Positions 1 to 9,130 are shown, numbered from the stretch's first letter. The stretch: 64,000 bases of DNA from Streptomyces parvulus (GCF_014648855.1 NZ_BMRX01000010.1:124001-188000); one strand, 5' to 3'. Made by a program: numbers and translations. Notes: a model not told the origin generated them from the sequence alone.

Positions 1-84
1 CGATCCTCCCACGTCCGGCGCCCGGTCCGGCCCGCCGGTCCAGGGAGCGGACGCCGGGCGGGACCGCGCCGGCCGGAGCGACTC

Positions 85-924
85 CTACCGGTTCGCGAGC
101 GCGCGCTCCCCCGCCTGCCGCATGGCGGCCAGGGGTGCGGGGGCGCGGCCCGTCATGAGTTCCACCTGGAGGACCGCCTGGTGGACGAGCAGGTCGAGGC
201 CGCCGACGACCGCGCCGCCGCCCGCCGACCAGCGGGCGGCCAGGGCGGTGGGCCAGGGGTCGTAGAGCACGTCGAAGAGGGTGGCCGGCATCTCGGGGAC
301 GGCCGCGGCGAGGGCGTCGGTGGTGCCGGCCGGGGTGGTGGCCACGACCAGCGGGGCGCGCAGCGCCTCCTCGGCATCCGCCCAGTCCGCGATGCGCACG
401 GCGACGCCGAGCCGCTCCGCCCAGCCCCGCATCTCGTCGGCGCGGGCCGCGCTGCGGACGTAGACGGCGATCTCGCCGGTGCAGATCCGGGCCAGGGCGG
501 CGAGCGCGGAGGACGCGGTGGCGCCGGCGCCGAGCACCGCTGCGGTCTCGGTCTTCTCGATGCCGTGCTCGCGCAGGGCGGCGATCATGCCGGGGATGTC
601 GGTGTTGTCGCCGGTCCGGCGGCCGTCCTCGGTGAACACCACGGTGTTGACCGCGTCCACCGCGGCCGCGGTCTCGCCGATGCCGTCGAGCAGCGGGATC
701 ACCGCCCGCTTGAGCGGCATCGTCAGCGACAGCCCCGCCCACTCGGCGCCCAGCCGGTCGAGGAAGCCGGGCAGCGCCGCCTCGCCGACGTCGAAGCCGT
801 CGTACGTCCAGTCCGCCAGCCCCAGCTCGGCGTAGGCGGCGCGGTGCAGTACCGGGGAGAGCGAGTGGGCGATCGGGGAGCCGAGAACGGCGGCCCGGCG
901 ACGGTCAGTTGCCGGAGCTGGCAT
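85..924 (-). CDS. aroE: Shikimate dehydrogenase (AroE)
   Basis: The enzyme reduces 3-dehydroshikimate to shikimate with NADPH, step four of the cytoplasmic shikimate pathway. The 279-residue product has the usual family length. The substrate-binding motif HSLSP lies at residues 20-24, the catalytic Lys is probably K72 in a TMPLK motif, and the paired catalytic Asp is D109 in GDNTD. The Rossmann nucleotide-binding motif GAGATAS spans about 132-138. The start lies 20 bases inside the end of mltG, so the two are probably co-transcribed and translationally coupled. The gene is the last visible one of the alaS-ruvX-mltG-aroE run. Only 84 bases remain to the window edge, with no further gene in them. 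Confidence 0.95.
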   Translation of the reverse strand: MPAPATDRRRAAVLGSPIAHSLSPVLHRAAYAELGLADWTYDGFDVGEAALPGFLDRLGAEWAGLSLTMPLKRAVIPLLDGIGETAAAVDAVNTVVFTEDGRRTGDNTDIPGMIAALREHGIEKTETAAVLGAGATASSALAALARICTGEIAVYVRSAARADEMRGWAERLGVAVRIADWADAEEALRAPLVVATTPAGTTDALAAAVPEMPATLFDVLYDPWPTALAARWSAGGGAVVGGLDLLVHQAVLQVELMTGRAPAPLAAMRQAGERALANR

Positions 925-2656
925 CGAACTTTTCCTTCAGCTTCAAGAACTCGTCGTGCGTCTTGGCGAACTCGGTCTTGCTCAGACCGTCCGTGGCCAC
1001 GAAGTAGATCCAGCCGTCCTTCGTGGGGTTCAGGGCGGCCTGCAGCGCCTCTTCGCCGGGGTTGCCGATGGGACCGGGCGGCAGCCCCCTGTTGGTGTAG
1101 GTGTTGTACGGGTCCGTGTTGCTGTTGATCTCGGACTCGCTGATGTTGATGTTGCTCTGGCCCTTGAGGTAGTTGAACGACGAGTCGAACTGCAGCTTCT
1201 GGTTCGTCTCGGTGTTGGTGGGCTTGAGCCGGTTGTAGATGACCTCGGACATCTTGCGGAAGTCGTCGTGGGTCTTGCCCTCGGCCTGGACCAGGCTGGC
1301 GACCGTGAGCAGTTCCCACGGATTCTTGAGCCCGAGGCCCTGCGCCTTCTCCTCCAGGCCGATCCGCTCGTACTGCTCGTTGGCCCGGGACACCATCTGC
1401 TTGAGCACGTCCTCGGGCTTCTGACCCTTGCCCGCCGAGTAGCTGGACGGGAAGAGGAAGCCCTCCAGGGGGTCCTTCACGTTGTCGTGGCCGAGCGCCC
1501 AGTCGGGCAGGCCGAGGCTGTCCGACTCGGTCTTGGCGACCTCGGCGGTGGTGCCCTGCTTCACTCCGAGGCGCTTGTCGATGAGCTTGTAGACGTCGAC
1601 GTTGCGCTTGCCCTCGGCGATGATCAGGTTGCTGCGGCTGCCCGGGCTGAGCAGGAGTTCGACCGCGCTCTCGGCCGACATCTCCTTCTGCAGCGTGTAC
1701 ACGCCGTCCTGGATGCTCTTGCCGCGGGGGTTGCTCTGCTGGGCGGAGATGAAGGCGTCGACGCTCTTCACCACGCCCTGCCGCTTCAGCTCCTGGCCGA
1801 TCGTGGAGCCGCCGGCGCCCTTGGGGATGGTGACGGTGACCTCTTCGCCGTTGCCGTCGCCCGCGTAGTTCGGGGCCGCGCCGAAACGGTCCTGGTAGAA
1901 CTGGTAGCCGAAATAGCCGACGCCCGCGACGCCGCCGCCCAGCACCAGGCAGACCACCAGGCAGGCACATCCGCTGCGACGTTTCTTCGGCTTGCCGCCG
2001 CGGGGCCGGCGCTCGTCGCGGCCGCCGTCCGGGGGACCGTCCTCGTCGGTGCCGTCCCGGCCGGCGAAGAACGCGTGTTCGCCCTCGTCGGGGCCGGGGT
2101 CCCAGTCGGTGCGCCGCGGCTCGGGCTCGCGCCGACGGCCGGGGGGTTCCGGTGGCGGGTAGGCGTCCGGGGTGCCGTAGTAGTCCGGCTGTTCGGCGGG
2201 GTAGCCCTGGGGCTGCCGGCCGTAGGGGTCGGACGGGTCGGCCGGGTACTGCGCGTGGGGATGCGCGCCGGTGTCCCAGTCGCCGTTGCCGTACCCCTGC
2301 TGCGGGTGCGGCTGGGGCGCGTACTCCTGGTCGTACCGCTGCTGGCCGTACTGGTTCTGGTCGTACTGGTTCTGGTCGTACTGCGGCTGACCGTACTGGT
2401 CGTACTGCGGCTCGGGGTGCTGGTGCCCGTACTGGTCGTACTGCGGCTGCGGGCCGTACGCCGACTGGCCGGCGCCGTCGCTCCAGTCGCCGTACTGCTG
2501 CTGGGCGTGCTGCTGCTCCGGATACTGCTGCGGCTGGCCGCCGTAGGGGGACTGCCGGTCCGCGTGGGCCTGCTGTCCTCCCCATCCGCCGTCCCCGTAC
2601 AACGGGTCCTCCGGATGCCACGGTTCGGAGCCTGGGCCCCGGCCATAGTCAGTCAT
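905..2656 (-). CDS. mltG: Endolytic murein transglycosylase MltG (YceG family)
   Basis: MltG cleaves nascent glycan strands at the outer face of the membrane and is thought to terminate peptidoglycan polymerisation. Of 583 residues, the first roughly 225 are a cytoplasmic low-complexity tail. It is rich in Tyr, Gln, Asp, Gly and Pro, with repeated YDQ/YGQ units around residues 60-115, then an acidic/Arg-rich stretch. A single transmembrane segment follows at about 229-251, then the extracytoplasmic YceG domain. The family catalytic Glu is the one in the VQAEGK motif, followed by the conserved VIYNRL segment. The ATG start is preceded by AGGGG. The E. coli enzyme is about 340 residues, so the length excess is entirely the N-terminal tail. 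It sits between ruvX and aroE, the usual arrangement in actinobacteria. Confidence 0.93.
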   Translation of the reverse strand: MTDYGRGPGSEPWHPEDPLYGDGGWGGQQAHADRQSPYGGQPQQYPEQQHAQQQYGDWSDGAGQSAYGPQPQYDQYGHQHPEPQYDQYGQPQYDQNQYDQNQYGQQRYDQEYAPQPHPQQGYGNGDWDTGAHPHAQYPADPSDPYGRQPQGYPAEQPDYYGTPDAYPPPEPPGRRREPEPRRTDWDPGPDEGEHAFFAGRDGTDEDGPPDGGRDERRPRGGKPKKRRSGCACLVVCLVLGGGVAGVGYFGYQFYQDRFGAAPNYAGDGNGEEVTVTIPKGAGGSTIGQELKRQGVVKSVDAFISAQQSNPRGKSIQDGVYTLQKEMSAESAVELLLSPGSRSNLIIAEGKRNVDVYKLIDKRLGVKQGTTAEVAKTESDSLGLPDWALGHDNVKDPLEGFLFPSSYSAGKGQKPEDVLKQMVSRANEQYERIGLEEKAQGLGLKNPWELLTVASLVQAEGKTHDDFRKMSEVIYNRLKPTNTETNQKLQFDSSFNYLKGQSNINISESEINSNTDPYNTYTNRGLPPGPIGNPGEEALQAALNPTKDGWIYFVATDGLSKTEFAKTHDEFLKLKEKFDASSGN

Positions 2657-2784
2657 CGATCCCCTAGAGCCGCGAGGGGACGGTGGGCGGGGCCCGTCGT
2701 GGAGGGCCTGCTTCCGTTCCGCCTCTTGCTGTGCGGTGGCTGTTCGAATGCCTCCGCATCGCGCGGAACGTTACCGTATCGCGA

Positions 2785-3300
2785 TCAGATGACCACTTCG
2801 ACGCCCTCGCCGGGCGGCCTGCCTGACACCCGTTCGGATTCCAGTGCCTGCTGAAGGATGATCACAGCGGCGACCTGGTCGATGACGGACCGGCCCTTCT
2901 TGGACTTCACGCCCGAGGCGCGCAGTCCTTGGCTCGCCGTCACCGTGGTCATGCGCTCGTCGACGAGGCGGACCGGCACGGGCGCGATGCCCCGGGCCAG
3001 CTCCTGTGCGAAGCCTCTCACCTTGGCCGCGGCCGGGCCCTCGCCCCCCTTGAGGGAGCGCGGCAGCCCGACGACGACCTCGATCGGCTCGTACTCCCCC
3101 ACCAGCAGCCGGAGTCTTCGGTGCGCGGCGGGGACGTCGCGCCCGGGGACGGTCTCCACCGGGGTCGCGAGGATCCCGTCGGGGTCGCAGGAGGCGACCC
3201 CGATGCGGGCGTCCCCGACGTCGACGGCCAGACGGCGGCCGCGGCGCATGGCCGGGCCGCCCGCCTCGTCCCCCGCCGGGGGGATGCCGGGACCGTTCAC
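2785..3300 (-). CDS. ruvX: Putative pre-16S rRNA nuclease / Holliday-junction resolvase-like protein (RuvX, YqgF)
   Basis: YqgF-family RNase H-fold protein, implicated in 16S rRNA 5' end maturation and, by fold, likened to Holliday junction resolvases. Acidic active-site positions are visible: D27 in the VDVGDARIGVA motif, the Asp of LVDERMTT, and the Asp of DQVAAVI near the C-terminus. The GTG start overlaps the alaS stop as GTGA, which implies translational coupling. An internal ATG at 3249 (MRRGRR) would give a 154-residue protein closer to the usual family length, and neither start has a strong ribosome-binding site. The alaS-ruvX-mltG-aroE order is typical of actinobacteria. Confidence 0.9.
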   Translation of the reverse strand: MNGPGIPPAGDEAGGPAMRRGRRLAVDVGDARIGVASCDPDGILATPVETVPGRDVPAAHRRLRLLVGEYEPIEVVVGLPRSLKGGEGPAAAKVRGFAQELARGIAPVPVRLVDERMTTVTASQGLRASGVKSKKGRSVIDQVAAVIILQQALESERVSGRPPGEGVEVVI

Positions 3301-5969
3301 TTGGCGGTGTCCGCCACGAGTCGCTCGACGGCGTCCACCGCGTCGCCGATGGCGGCCGGGTTCTGGCCGCCGCCCTGGGCGACGTCCGGCTTGCCGCCAC
3401 CGCCGCCGCCGAGGGTCTTGGCCGCGGTGCGCACCAGGTCGCCGGCCTTGAGGCCGCGCTCGCGGGCGGCGTCGTTGGTGGCGATGACGGTGAGGGGCTT
3501 GCCGTTGACGGTGGTGAACAGGGCCACGACCGCCGCCCGGCCGCCCTGGATGCGGCCGCGCACGTCGAGGACCAGCTTGCGCAGGTCGTCGGCGGTGGTG
3601 CCGTCCGGGACCTGCCCGGTGACCAGGGCCACGCCGCGCACGTCCTTGGCGGACTCGGCGAGTCCGGCGGCGGCCTGGAGGACCTTCTCCGCGCGGAACT
3701 TCTCGATCTCCTTCTCGGCGTCCTTGAGCTTGCCGAGCATCGCGGAGACCTTCTCCGGCAGCTCCTCCGGACGGCCCTTGATCAGCTCCTGGAGCTGGGC
3801 GACGACCGTGTGCTCACGGGCGAGGAAGTTGTACGCGTCCACGCCGACCAGGGCCTCGATGCGGCGCACGCCCGAGCCGATGGAGGACTCGCCGAGCAGC
3901 TTGACCAGGCCGAGCTGGGCGGTGTTGTGCACGTGGGTGCCGCCGCACAGCTCCTTGGAGAAGTCGCCGATGGTGACGACGCGCACCCGCTCGCCGTACT
4001 TCTCGCCGAACTCGGCGATGGCGCCCTGCTTCTTGGCCTCGTCGATGCCCATGACCTCGGCCTGGACGTCGAGGTCGCGGGCGAGCACCTCGTTGATCTT
4101 CTGCTCGACGTCCGTCATCACGGCCGTCGGGACGGCGGAGGGCGAGCCGAAGTCGAAGCGGAAGCGGCCGGGCTGGTTCTCGGAACCGGCCTGGGCGGCC
4201 GTGGGGCCGAGGGCGTCGCGCAGGGCCTGGTGGGTCAGGTGGGTGGCCGAGTGGGCGCGGGCGATGGCGTGGCGGCGCCGGTCGTCGATGGAGGCGTGGG
4301 CCTTGGCACCGACGGTGACCTCGCCGACCTGGACAACGCCCTTGTGGACGTACACGCCCGGGACCGGCTTCTGGCAGTCCCGGATCTCGATCACGGCGCC
4401 GGTGTCGACGCGGATCCGTCCGGTGTCGCCGATCTGGCCGCCGCCCTCGGCGTAGAACGGGGTGCGGTCCAGGACGATCTCGACCTCGTCGCCCTCGGTG
4501 GCGGCCGGGGAGGAGGCGCCGTCGACGAGGATGCCGACGATCGTGGACTCGCTCTCGGTGTGGCTGTAGCCGACGAAGTCGGTGGCCCCGGCCTGGTCGG
4601 CGATGGCCCGGTAGGCGCCGGCGCCGGCGTGCCCGGTCTTCTTCGCCTGGGCGTCGGCCTTGGCGCGCTCCCGCTGCTCCTTCATCAGGCGGCGGAACCC
4701 GTCCTCGTCCACGGAGAGGCCCTGTTCGGCGGCCATCTCCAGGGTGAGGTCGATCGGGAAGCCCCAGGTGTCGTGGAGCAGGAAGGCCTTGTCGCCGGCG
4801 AGCACCGTGCCGCCGCCGGCCTTGGTGTCGCTGACGGCGGTGTCGAGGATGTTGGTGCCGGCCTTCAGCGTCTTGAGGAAGGCGTTCTCCTCGGCGAGCG
4901 CGACCTTCTCGATCCGCTCCCGGTCGGTGATCAGCTCGGGGTACTGCTGCCCCATCATGCCGATCACGACGTCGATCAGGTCCTTGACCACCGGGCCGGT
5001 CGCGCCGAGCAGCCGCATGTTGCGGATGGCGCGGCGCATGATGCGGCGCAGCACGTAGCCGCGGCCCTCGTTGCCGGGGGTGACGCCGTCGCCGATGAGC
5101 ATCACGGAGGTGCGCATGTGGTCGGTGACCACGCGCAGGGAGACGTCCGAGGCGTGGGCGTCGCCGTAGGCCACGCCGGTCAGTTCGGTGGCCTTGTCGA
5201 TGACCGCCATGGAGGTGTCGATCTCGTACATGTTCTGCACGCCCTGCAGAATCATGGCGAGCCGCTCCAGGCCGAGGCCCGTGTCGATGTTCTTGCTCGG
5301 CAGCTCGCCGAGGATCTCGAACTCCTCCTTGCCGATGCCCTCGCCCCGCTCGTACTGCATGAAGACGAGGTTCCAGATCTCCACGTACCGCTCGTCGTTG
5401 ACGGCGGGACCGCCCTCGGCGCCGAACTCGGGGCCACGGTCGTAGTTGATCTCGGAGCAGGGGCCGCAGGGGCCGGGGACGCCCATGGACCAGTAGTTGT
5501 CCTTCTTGCCGAGGCGCTGGATGCGCTCGGTGGGCACGCCCACGACGTCGTGCCAGATGCGCTCGGCCTCGTCGTCGTCCTGGTACACGGTGATCCACAG
5601 GCGCTCGGGGTCGAGGCCGTAACCGCCCTTGTCCTGGGCGCTGGTGAGCAGCTCCCAGGCGTACTTGATGGCGCCTTCCTTGAAGTAGTCGCCGAACGAG
5701 AAGTTGCCGCACATCTGGAAGAACGTGCCGTGGCGGGTGGTCTTGCCGACCTCTTCGATGTCCGGCGTGCGCACGCACTTCTGCACGCTCGTGGCGCGGT
5801 CGAAGGGCGGCTTGACCTCACCCAGGAAGTAGGGCTTGAACGGCACCATGCCGGCCGGGACCAGCAGCAGAGTCGGGTCGTCCGCGATGAGCGACGCCGA
5901 AGGGACGACGGTGTGACCGCGCTCCTCGAAGAAGCTCAACCAGCGGCGACGAATCTCGGCCGACTCCAT
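3297..5969 (-). CDS. alaS: Alanyl-tRNA synthetase
   Basis: Charges tRNA-Ala. The 890-residue protein has the full class II architecture. The catalytic domain is at the N-terminus (residues 1 to about 250), followed by the tRNA-recognition region. The editing domain has its zinc-binding HSATHLTHQ motif near residues 570-580 and the CGGTH motif near 670. The C-terminal DHHA1/C-Ala domain ends with a Gly-rich segment. The ATG start overlaps by one base the stop of the upstream small membrane gene (TGATG), so it belongs to the same transcript. I looked for a T-box leader upstream and found none; the gene is internal to an operon. Confidence 0.97.
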   Translation of the reverse strand: MESAEIRRRWLSFFEERGHTVVPSASLIADDPTLLLVPAGMVPFKPYFLGEVKPPFDRATSVQKCVRTPDIEEVGKTTRHGTFFQMCGNFSFGDYFKEGAIKYAWELLTSAQDKGGYGLDPERLWITVYQDDDEAERIWHDVVGVPTERIQRLGKKDNYWSMGVPGPCGPCSEINYDRGPEFGAEGGPAVNDERYVEIWNLVFMQYERGEGIGKEEFEILGELPSKNIDTGLGLERLAMILQGVQNMYEIDTSMAVIDKATELTGVAYGDAHASDVSLRVVTDHMRTSVMLIGDGVTPGNEGRGYVLRRIMRRAIRNMRLLGATGPVVKDLIDVVIGMMGQQYPELITDRERIEKVALAEENAFLKTLKAGTNILDTAVSDTKAGGGTVLAGDKAFLLHDTWGFPIDLTLEMAAEQGLSVDEDGFRRLMKEQRERAKADAQAKKTGHAGAGAYRAIADQAGATDFVGYSHTESESTIVGILVDGASSPAATEGDEVEIVLDRTPFYAEGGGQIGDTGRIRVDTGAVIEIRDCQKPVPGVYVHKGVVQVGEVTVGAKAHASIDDRRRHAIARAHSATHLTHQALRDALGPTAAQAGSENQPGRFRFDFGSPSAVPTAVMTDVEQKINEVLARDLDVQAEVMGIDEAKKQGAIAEFGEKYGERVRVVTIGDFSKELCGGTHVHNTAQLGLVKLLGESSIGSGVRRIEALVGVDAYNFLAREHTVVAQLQELIKGRPEELPEKVSAMLGKLKDAEKEIEKFRAEKVLQAAAGLAESAKDVRGVALVTGQVPDGTTADDLRKLVLDVRGRIQGGRAAVVALFTTVNGKPLTVIATNDAARERGLKAGDLVRTAAKTLGGGGGGKPDVAQGGGQNPAAIGDAVDAVERLVADTAK

Positions 5970-6313
5970 CAGTGGTCCTCATTCCGGTTGTACGAGTACG
6001 TCGTCCTGTCGACGTACGTCGGGTTGCTCTCGATGGCGTTGTGGCGCCGGGGTGCGGGGAGTTCGCGGTCGACGGGGGCGTTCAGCCCGAGCGCGTCGTC
6101 CAGTTCGGCCTCCCGCTGGGCCATGTTGTCGCGGACGTCGTGGGCGAAGCCGACCGCGCGGTCCCGGAGCCGGGTGCCCGCGTCGAGCGCCTTGTTGGCG
6201 GCGGCCGCGGCGAGGCTGTCGGGGGTCAGCTGCTTGAGCTTCCGGTTGACCTTGGTGGTGGCCCAGACACCGGCGGCCATGCCGGTGCCGAACCAGAAGG
6301 TACGGCGGAACAT
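5969..6313 (-). CDS. Small conserved actinobacterial protein (DUF6167-like)
   Basis: A 114-residue protein with one N-terminal hydrophobic segment (about residues 5-20, TFWFGTGMAAGVWATTK). A predicted helical region and a polar C-terminus follow. I recognise it only as the conserved small protein that sits directly upstream of alaS in streptomycetes; it is recalled as DUF6167, without search. No catalytic motif is visible. It follows the DUF948 gene by 7 bases and its stop overlaps the alaS start, so the three are one transcription unit. The function is unknown; membrane association is inferred from the hydrophobic segment. Confidence 0.8.
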   Translation of the reverse strand: MFRRTFWFGTGMAAGVWATTKVNRKLKQLTPDSLAAAAANKALDAGTRLRDRAVGFAHDVRDNMAQREAELDDALGLNAPVDRELPAPRRHNAIESNPTYVDRTTYSYNRNEDH

Positions 6314-6320
6314 CGCTGGA

Positions 6321-6770
6321 TCAGTCCTTCTTCCGCTTCGTTCGCCGCGCGGACGGGACCGTGCGGCCCACGATCACGGTGCGCCGCTCCCCGGCCGGCC
6401 CGGCGGGCAGGTCGTCCTTGCGACCGCCGAGTGCCCGGCGCACGCCGTACCCGAACGCGGCGACCTTGACCAGCGGGCCGCCGAAGGTGGAGGCCACGGT
6501 GGTGGACAGCGCGGACGCGTTCGAGGTGACCTCCTGGACGTCGGAGGCGATCGCGTCGACCCGGTCGATCTGGGTCTGCGCCGAGCGCACCGCCGACGAG
6601 GCGTCGGACAGCAGCGGGACGGCCTGGTCGGTCACGTCCGCCACCAGCTTGGTGGTCGCCCTGAGCGTCTGGGCCAGCCTCGCCAGAGCGACGGCGAGGA
6701 AGGAGACCAGGATCGCCCAGAAGACCGCCACCAGGATCCCGGCCACCTCGCCACCGGACACTGTGTGCAC
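6321..6770 (-). CDS. DUF948 domain membrane protein
   Basis: The product is 149 residues from the GTG at 6770. A transmembrane segment begins almost at once (VAGILVAVFWAILVSFLAVAL), followed by an amphipathic region resembling the DUF948 family, where repeated polar heptads suggest coiled coil. The C-terminus is very basic (RRTKRKKD). I prefer the start at 6770 (AGGGAG just upstream) or the GTG three codons later at 6761. The frame stays open to 6833, but that extension is Arg-rich and unlike a membrane protein N-terminus. It is the first gene of the small-protein/alaS unit and is divergent from the AfsR-like regulator. Function unknown. Confidence 0.8.
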   Translation of the reverse strand: MHTVSGGEVAGILVAVFWAILVSFLAVALARLAQTLRATTKLVADVTDQAVPLLSDASSAVRSAQTQIDRVDAIASDVQEVTSNASALSTTVASTFGGPLVKVAAFGYGVRRALGGRKDDLPAGPAGERRTVIVGRTVPSARRTKRKKD

Positions 6771-6904
6771 CCGCTCCCTGAAAGACGTGCCTGAACATCG
6801 GGAAAGTCGTGCACCGAGCCTATCGCGCCGCACGCGGGGCTCCGTACCGGATTCCGTGCGCGCGCCGCGCGATCCGGTCGAGCCGGTCGAGTTGGACGAA
6901 GCGA

Positions 6905-6938
6905 TTGTACGGAGTGAATACGTTTCAGTACGCTCCGT
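6905..6938 (+). promoter_or_regulatory. Candidate promoter overlapped by an inverted repeat, upstream of the AfsR-like gene
   Basis: A TTGTAC -35-like box (6905-6910) and TACGCT -10-like box (6929-6934) are separated by 18 bases. This would place transcription initiation at or within a few bases of the ATG at 6944, giving a leaderless mRNA. An interrupted palindrome covers both boxes: ACGGAGTG at 6909-6916 and CGCTCCGT at 6931-6938, matching at 7 of 8 positions around a 14-base spacer. Overlap with both promoter boxes suggests an operator, perhaps autoregulatory (inference). Confidence 0.45.
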
Positions 6939-6943
6939 GTCTT

Positions 6944-9130
6944 ATGCGAGACCATCGGCGCGACGGCGTCCCGCACGGCAATCTCCCGCTGGAACTCGAC
7001 AGTTTCGTGGGGAGGGGGACCGAACTGGCCGAGCTGGACCGGGCGCTGGACGCCGGCCGGCTGGTGACCGTCACCGGCACGGGCGGCGTGGGCAAGTCAC
7101 GGCTCGCCGCGCGGGCCGGCGCGCTGCGTGCGCCCCGGGACGGGGTGTGGCGGGTGGAGCTGGCCCCGGTGCGGGACGCGGAGTTCGTCGACTACGCGGT
7201 GGTGGAGGCCCTGGGCCTGACCGACCACACCACCCGGCTGCCGCGCGAGACCCTGTTCCAGCACCTCGCCGAGCGGGAGCTGCTGCTCCTCCTGGACGGC
7301 GTGGAGCACCTGGTCGACGCCTGTGCAGCACTGGTGACCGACCTGCTGGGCCGCGCCCCTGGCCTGACGGTGCTCGCGGTGGGGCGCCGGCCGCTGGGCG
7401 TGGCCGGGGAACTCCTGGTACCGCTGGCACCGCTCGGCCCCGAGGAGGCGGTGGAGCTGCTGACGGTCCGGGCGGGGCAGCGGAAGACGCCGCGCCGGGC
7501 CGAGGACGGCGCCCCGGCGGACCCGGTCGAGGTGCGCGAGCTGTGCCGGCGCCTGGACGGGATCCCGCTGGCGATCGAGCTGGCGGCCGGACGGCTCGGC
7601 GCGCTGTCGCCGGGGCAGGTGCTGCAACGGCTGGACGACCGCTTCCGGCTGCTGACCGGCGGGGACCGCAGCGCGCTGCCCCGGCACCGGACGCTGCGCA
7701 CGGCGATCGGCTGGAGCCACGAGCTGTGCACGCCCCAGGAACGCCTGCTGTGGGCGCGGCTGTCGGTGTTCGCCGGGCCGTTCGACCTGGAGGCCGCGGA
7801 GTACGTGTGCAGCGGCGACGGGCTGCCCGCCGGGGACGTCCTGGACGTGCTCTCGGCGCTGCTCGCGCAGTCGGTGCTGGCCCGCGAGGAGACCCCGGCG
7901 GGCGTGCGCTACCGGATGCTGGACACGGTCCGGGCGTACGGCACCGGGTGGCTGGAGGCGACGGGCGACGCGGCGCGGCTGCGGCGGCGGCACCGGGACT
8001 GGTACGTGGGCCTGGCGACCTGGTGCGAGCTGGAGTGGTTCTCGCCGCGCCAGGGCGAGGTCGCGGCACGCGTGGACGCGGAGCTGCCGAATCTGCGCAG
8101 CGCCCTGGAGCACTGCCTGACCGAGCCGGACGCGGCGCACCTGGGCCAGTACCTGGCCGGTGCCCTGTGGTTCCACTGGGTGGGCTGCGGGCGCCTCTCG
8201 GAGGGGCGGCGCTGGCTGGAGCAGGCGGTGCGCCTGGACGCGGAGCCGACGGCGGGCGAGCAGTCCCGGCTCAAGGCGCTGTGGGTGCTGGCCTACGTGG
8301 CGATCCTGCAGGGCGACACGGTGCCCGCGCTGGCCGCGCTCCAGGAGTGCCGCGAGGAGGCCGAGCGGTCGGCGAACCCCACGGCGGTGGCGTACGCGGA
8401 GCACCGCACCGGCTGTCTGGCGCTGGTGACGGACGACATGCCGCGCGCGGAACGGCTGCTGCGGTCGGCGCTGGAGCGCTACCGGGAGATCGGCGAACTC
8501 AACAGCAACGTCCTGATGGGCCAGGTGGAGCTGGCGATGACCCGGGCGTTCCAGGGCGACCTGGCCGACGCGGTGCGGCTGTGCGAGGACGTGCGCCGGG
8601 TGTGCGAGGACCACGGCGAGCGCTGGGCCAGGGGCTACGCGCTGTACGTGCTCGCGTACGCGGCCTGGAGCGAGGGGGACCCGGTGCGGGCCCGCGCGCT
8701 GCTGGCCGACTGCCTGAGCGGCGCCCACGGTTTCCGGGACCAGCTGGGCTCGGTGCTGGCGGTGGAGCTGCTGGCCCTGGTGACCGTCGCGGAGGGGAAT
8801 CCGGCGGAGGCCGCGGTGCTCCAGGGCGCCGCGGGCCGGATGTGGCCGTCGGTGGGGCTGCCGCTGTTCGGCTCGGCGCACTACAACGCGCCGCACGAGC
8901 TGTGCGAGCGGGCCGCCCGGGAGCAGCTGGGCGACGAGCGGTACGAGGAGTGCGTACGGCACGGGGCGCGGCTCGGCCGGCCGGAGGCGGTGTCGCGGGC
9001 GCTGCGGCGGCCCGGGGTGCCCGTCTCGCTGCCGGCACCGCGCGGGGCGGCTCCGCGGGCCGTGCCGGGTGCGCCCACGGCGAAGCCCGCCGCCCCGCCC
9101 ACCCGCAGGGGTGGGGAGACGGCGGGCTGA
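6944..9130 (+). CDS. AfsR-like STAND/NB-ARC ATPase regulator lacking a recognisable DNA-binding domain
   Basis: A 728-residue protein. It opens almost directly with the STAND ATPase core: a short SFVGRGTEL segment (about 20-28), Walker A GTGGVGKS at 45-52, and a Walker B-like LLLLLDGVEHL. The conserved GIPLAIELAAGRL motif comes later. A winged-helix-like region and TPR-like helical repeats follow (about 380-640), then a Pro/Ala-rich C-terminal tail. This matches the C-terminal two thirds of AfsR/LuxR-type regulators, but neither an OmpR-type N-terminal domain nor a LuxR HTH C-terminus is visible. The ATG at 6944 is chosen because the preceding Arg-rich open frame lacks family character and a promoter lies just upstream. 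It may act by protein-protein signalling. Ligand unknown. Confidence 0.8.
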   Translation: MRDHRRDGVPHGNLPLELDSFVGRGTELAELDRALDAGRLVTVTGTGGVGKSRLAARAGALRAPRDGVWRVELAPVRDAEFVDYAVVEALGLTDHTTRLPRETLFQHLAERELLLLLDGVEHLVDACAALVTDLLGRAPGLTVLAVGRRPLGVAGELLVPLAPLGPEEAVELLTVRAGQRKTPRRAEDGAPADPVEVRELCRRLDGIPLAIELAAGRLGALSPGQVLQRLDDRFRLLTGGDRSALPRHRTLRTAIGWSHELCTPQERLLWARLSVFAGPFDLEAAEYVCSGDGLPAGDVLDVLSALLAQSVLAREETPAGVRYRMLDTVRAYGTGWLEATGDAARLRRRHRDWYVGLATWCELEWFSPRQGEVAARVDAELPNLRSALEHCLTEPDAAHLGQYLAGALWFHWVGCGRLSEGRRWLEQAVRLDAEPTAGEQSRLKALWVLAYVAILQGDTVPALAALQECREEAERSANPTAVAYAEHRTGCLALVTDDMPRAERLLRSALERYREIGELNSNVLMGQVELAMTRAFQGDLADAVRLCEDVRRVCEDHGERWARGYALYVLAYAAWSEGDPVRARALLADCLSGAHGFRDQLGSVLAVELLALVTVAEGNPAEAAVLQGAAGRMWPSVGLPLFGSAHYNAPHELCERAAREQLGDERYEECVRHGARLGRPEAVSRALRRPGVPVSLPAPRGAAPRAVPGAPTAKPAAPPTRRGGETAG
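9084..9128. terminator. Bidirectional terminator hairpin
   Basis: A GC-rich hairpin overlaps the end of the AfsR-like gene. The outer arms are AGCCCGCC (9084-9091) and GGCGGGCT (9121-9128). The inner arms are CCCACCC (9098-9104) and GGGTGGG (9109-9115). It also lies about 34 bases past the stop of rpsD on the other strand, so it could serve both convergent genes. Confidence 0.5.
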
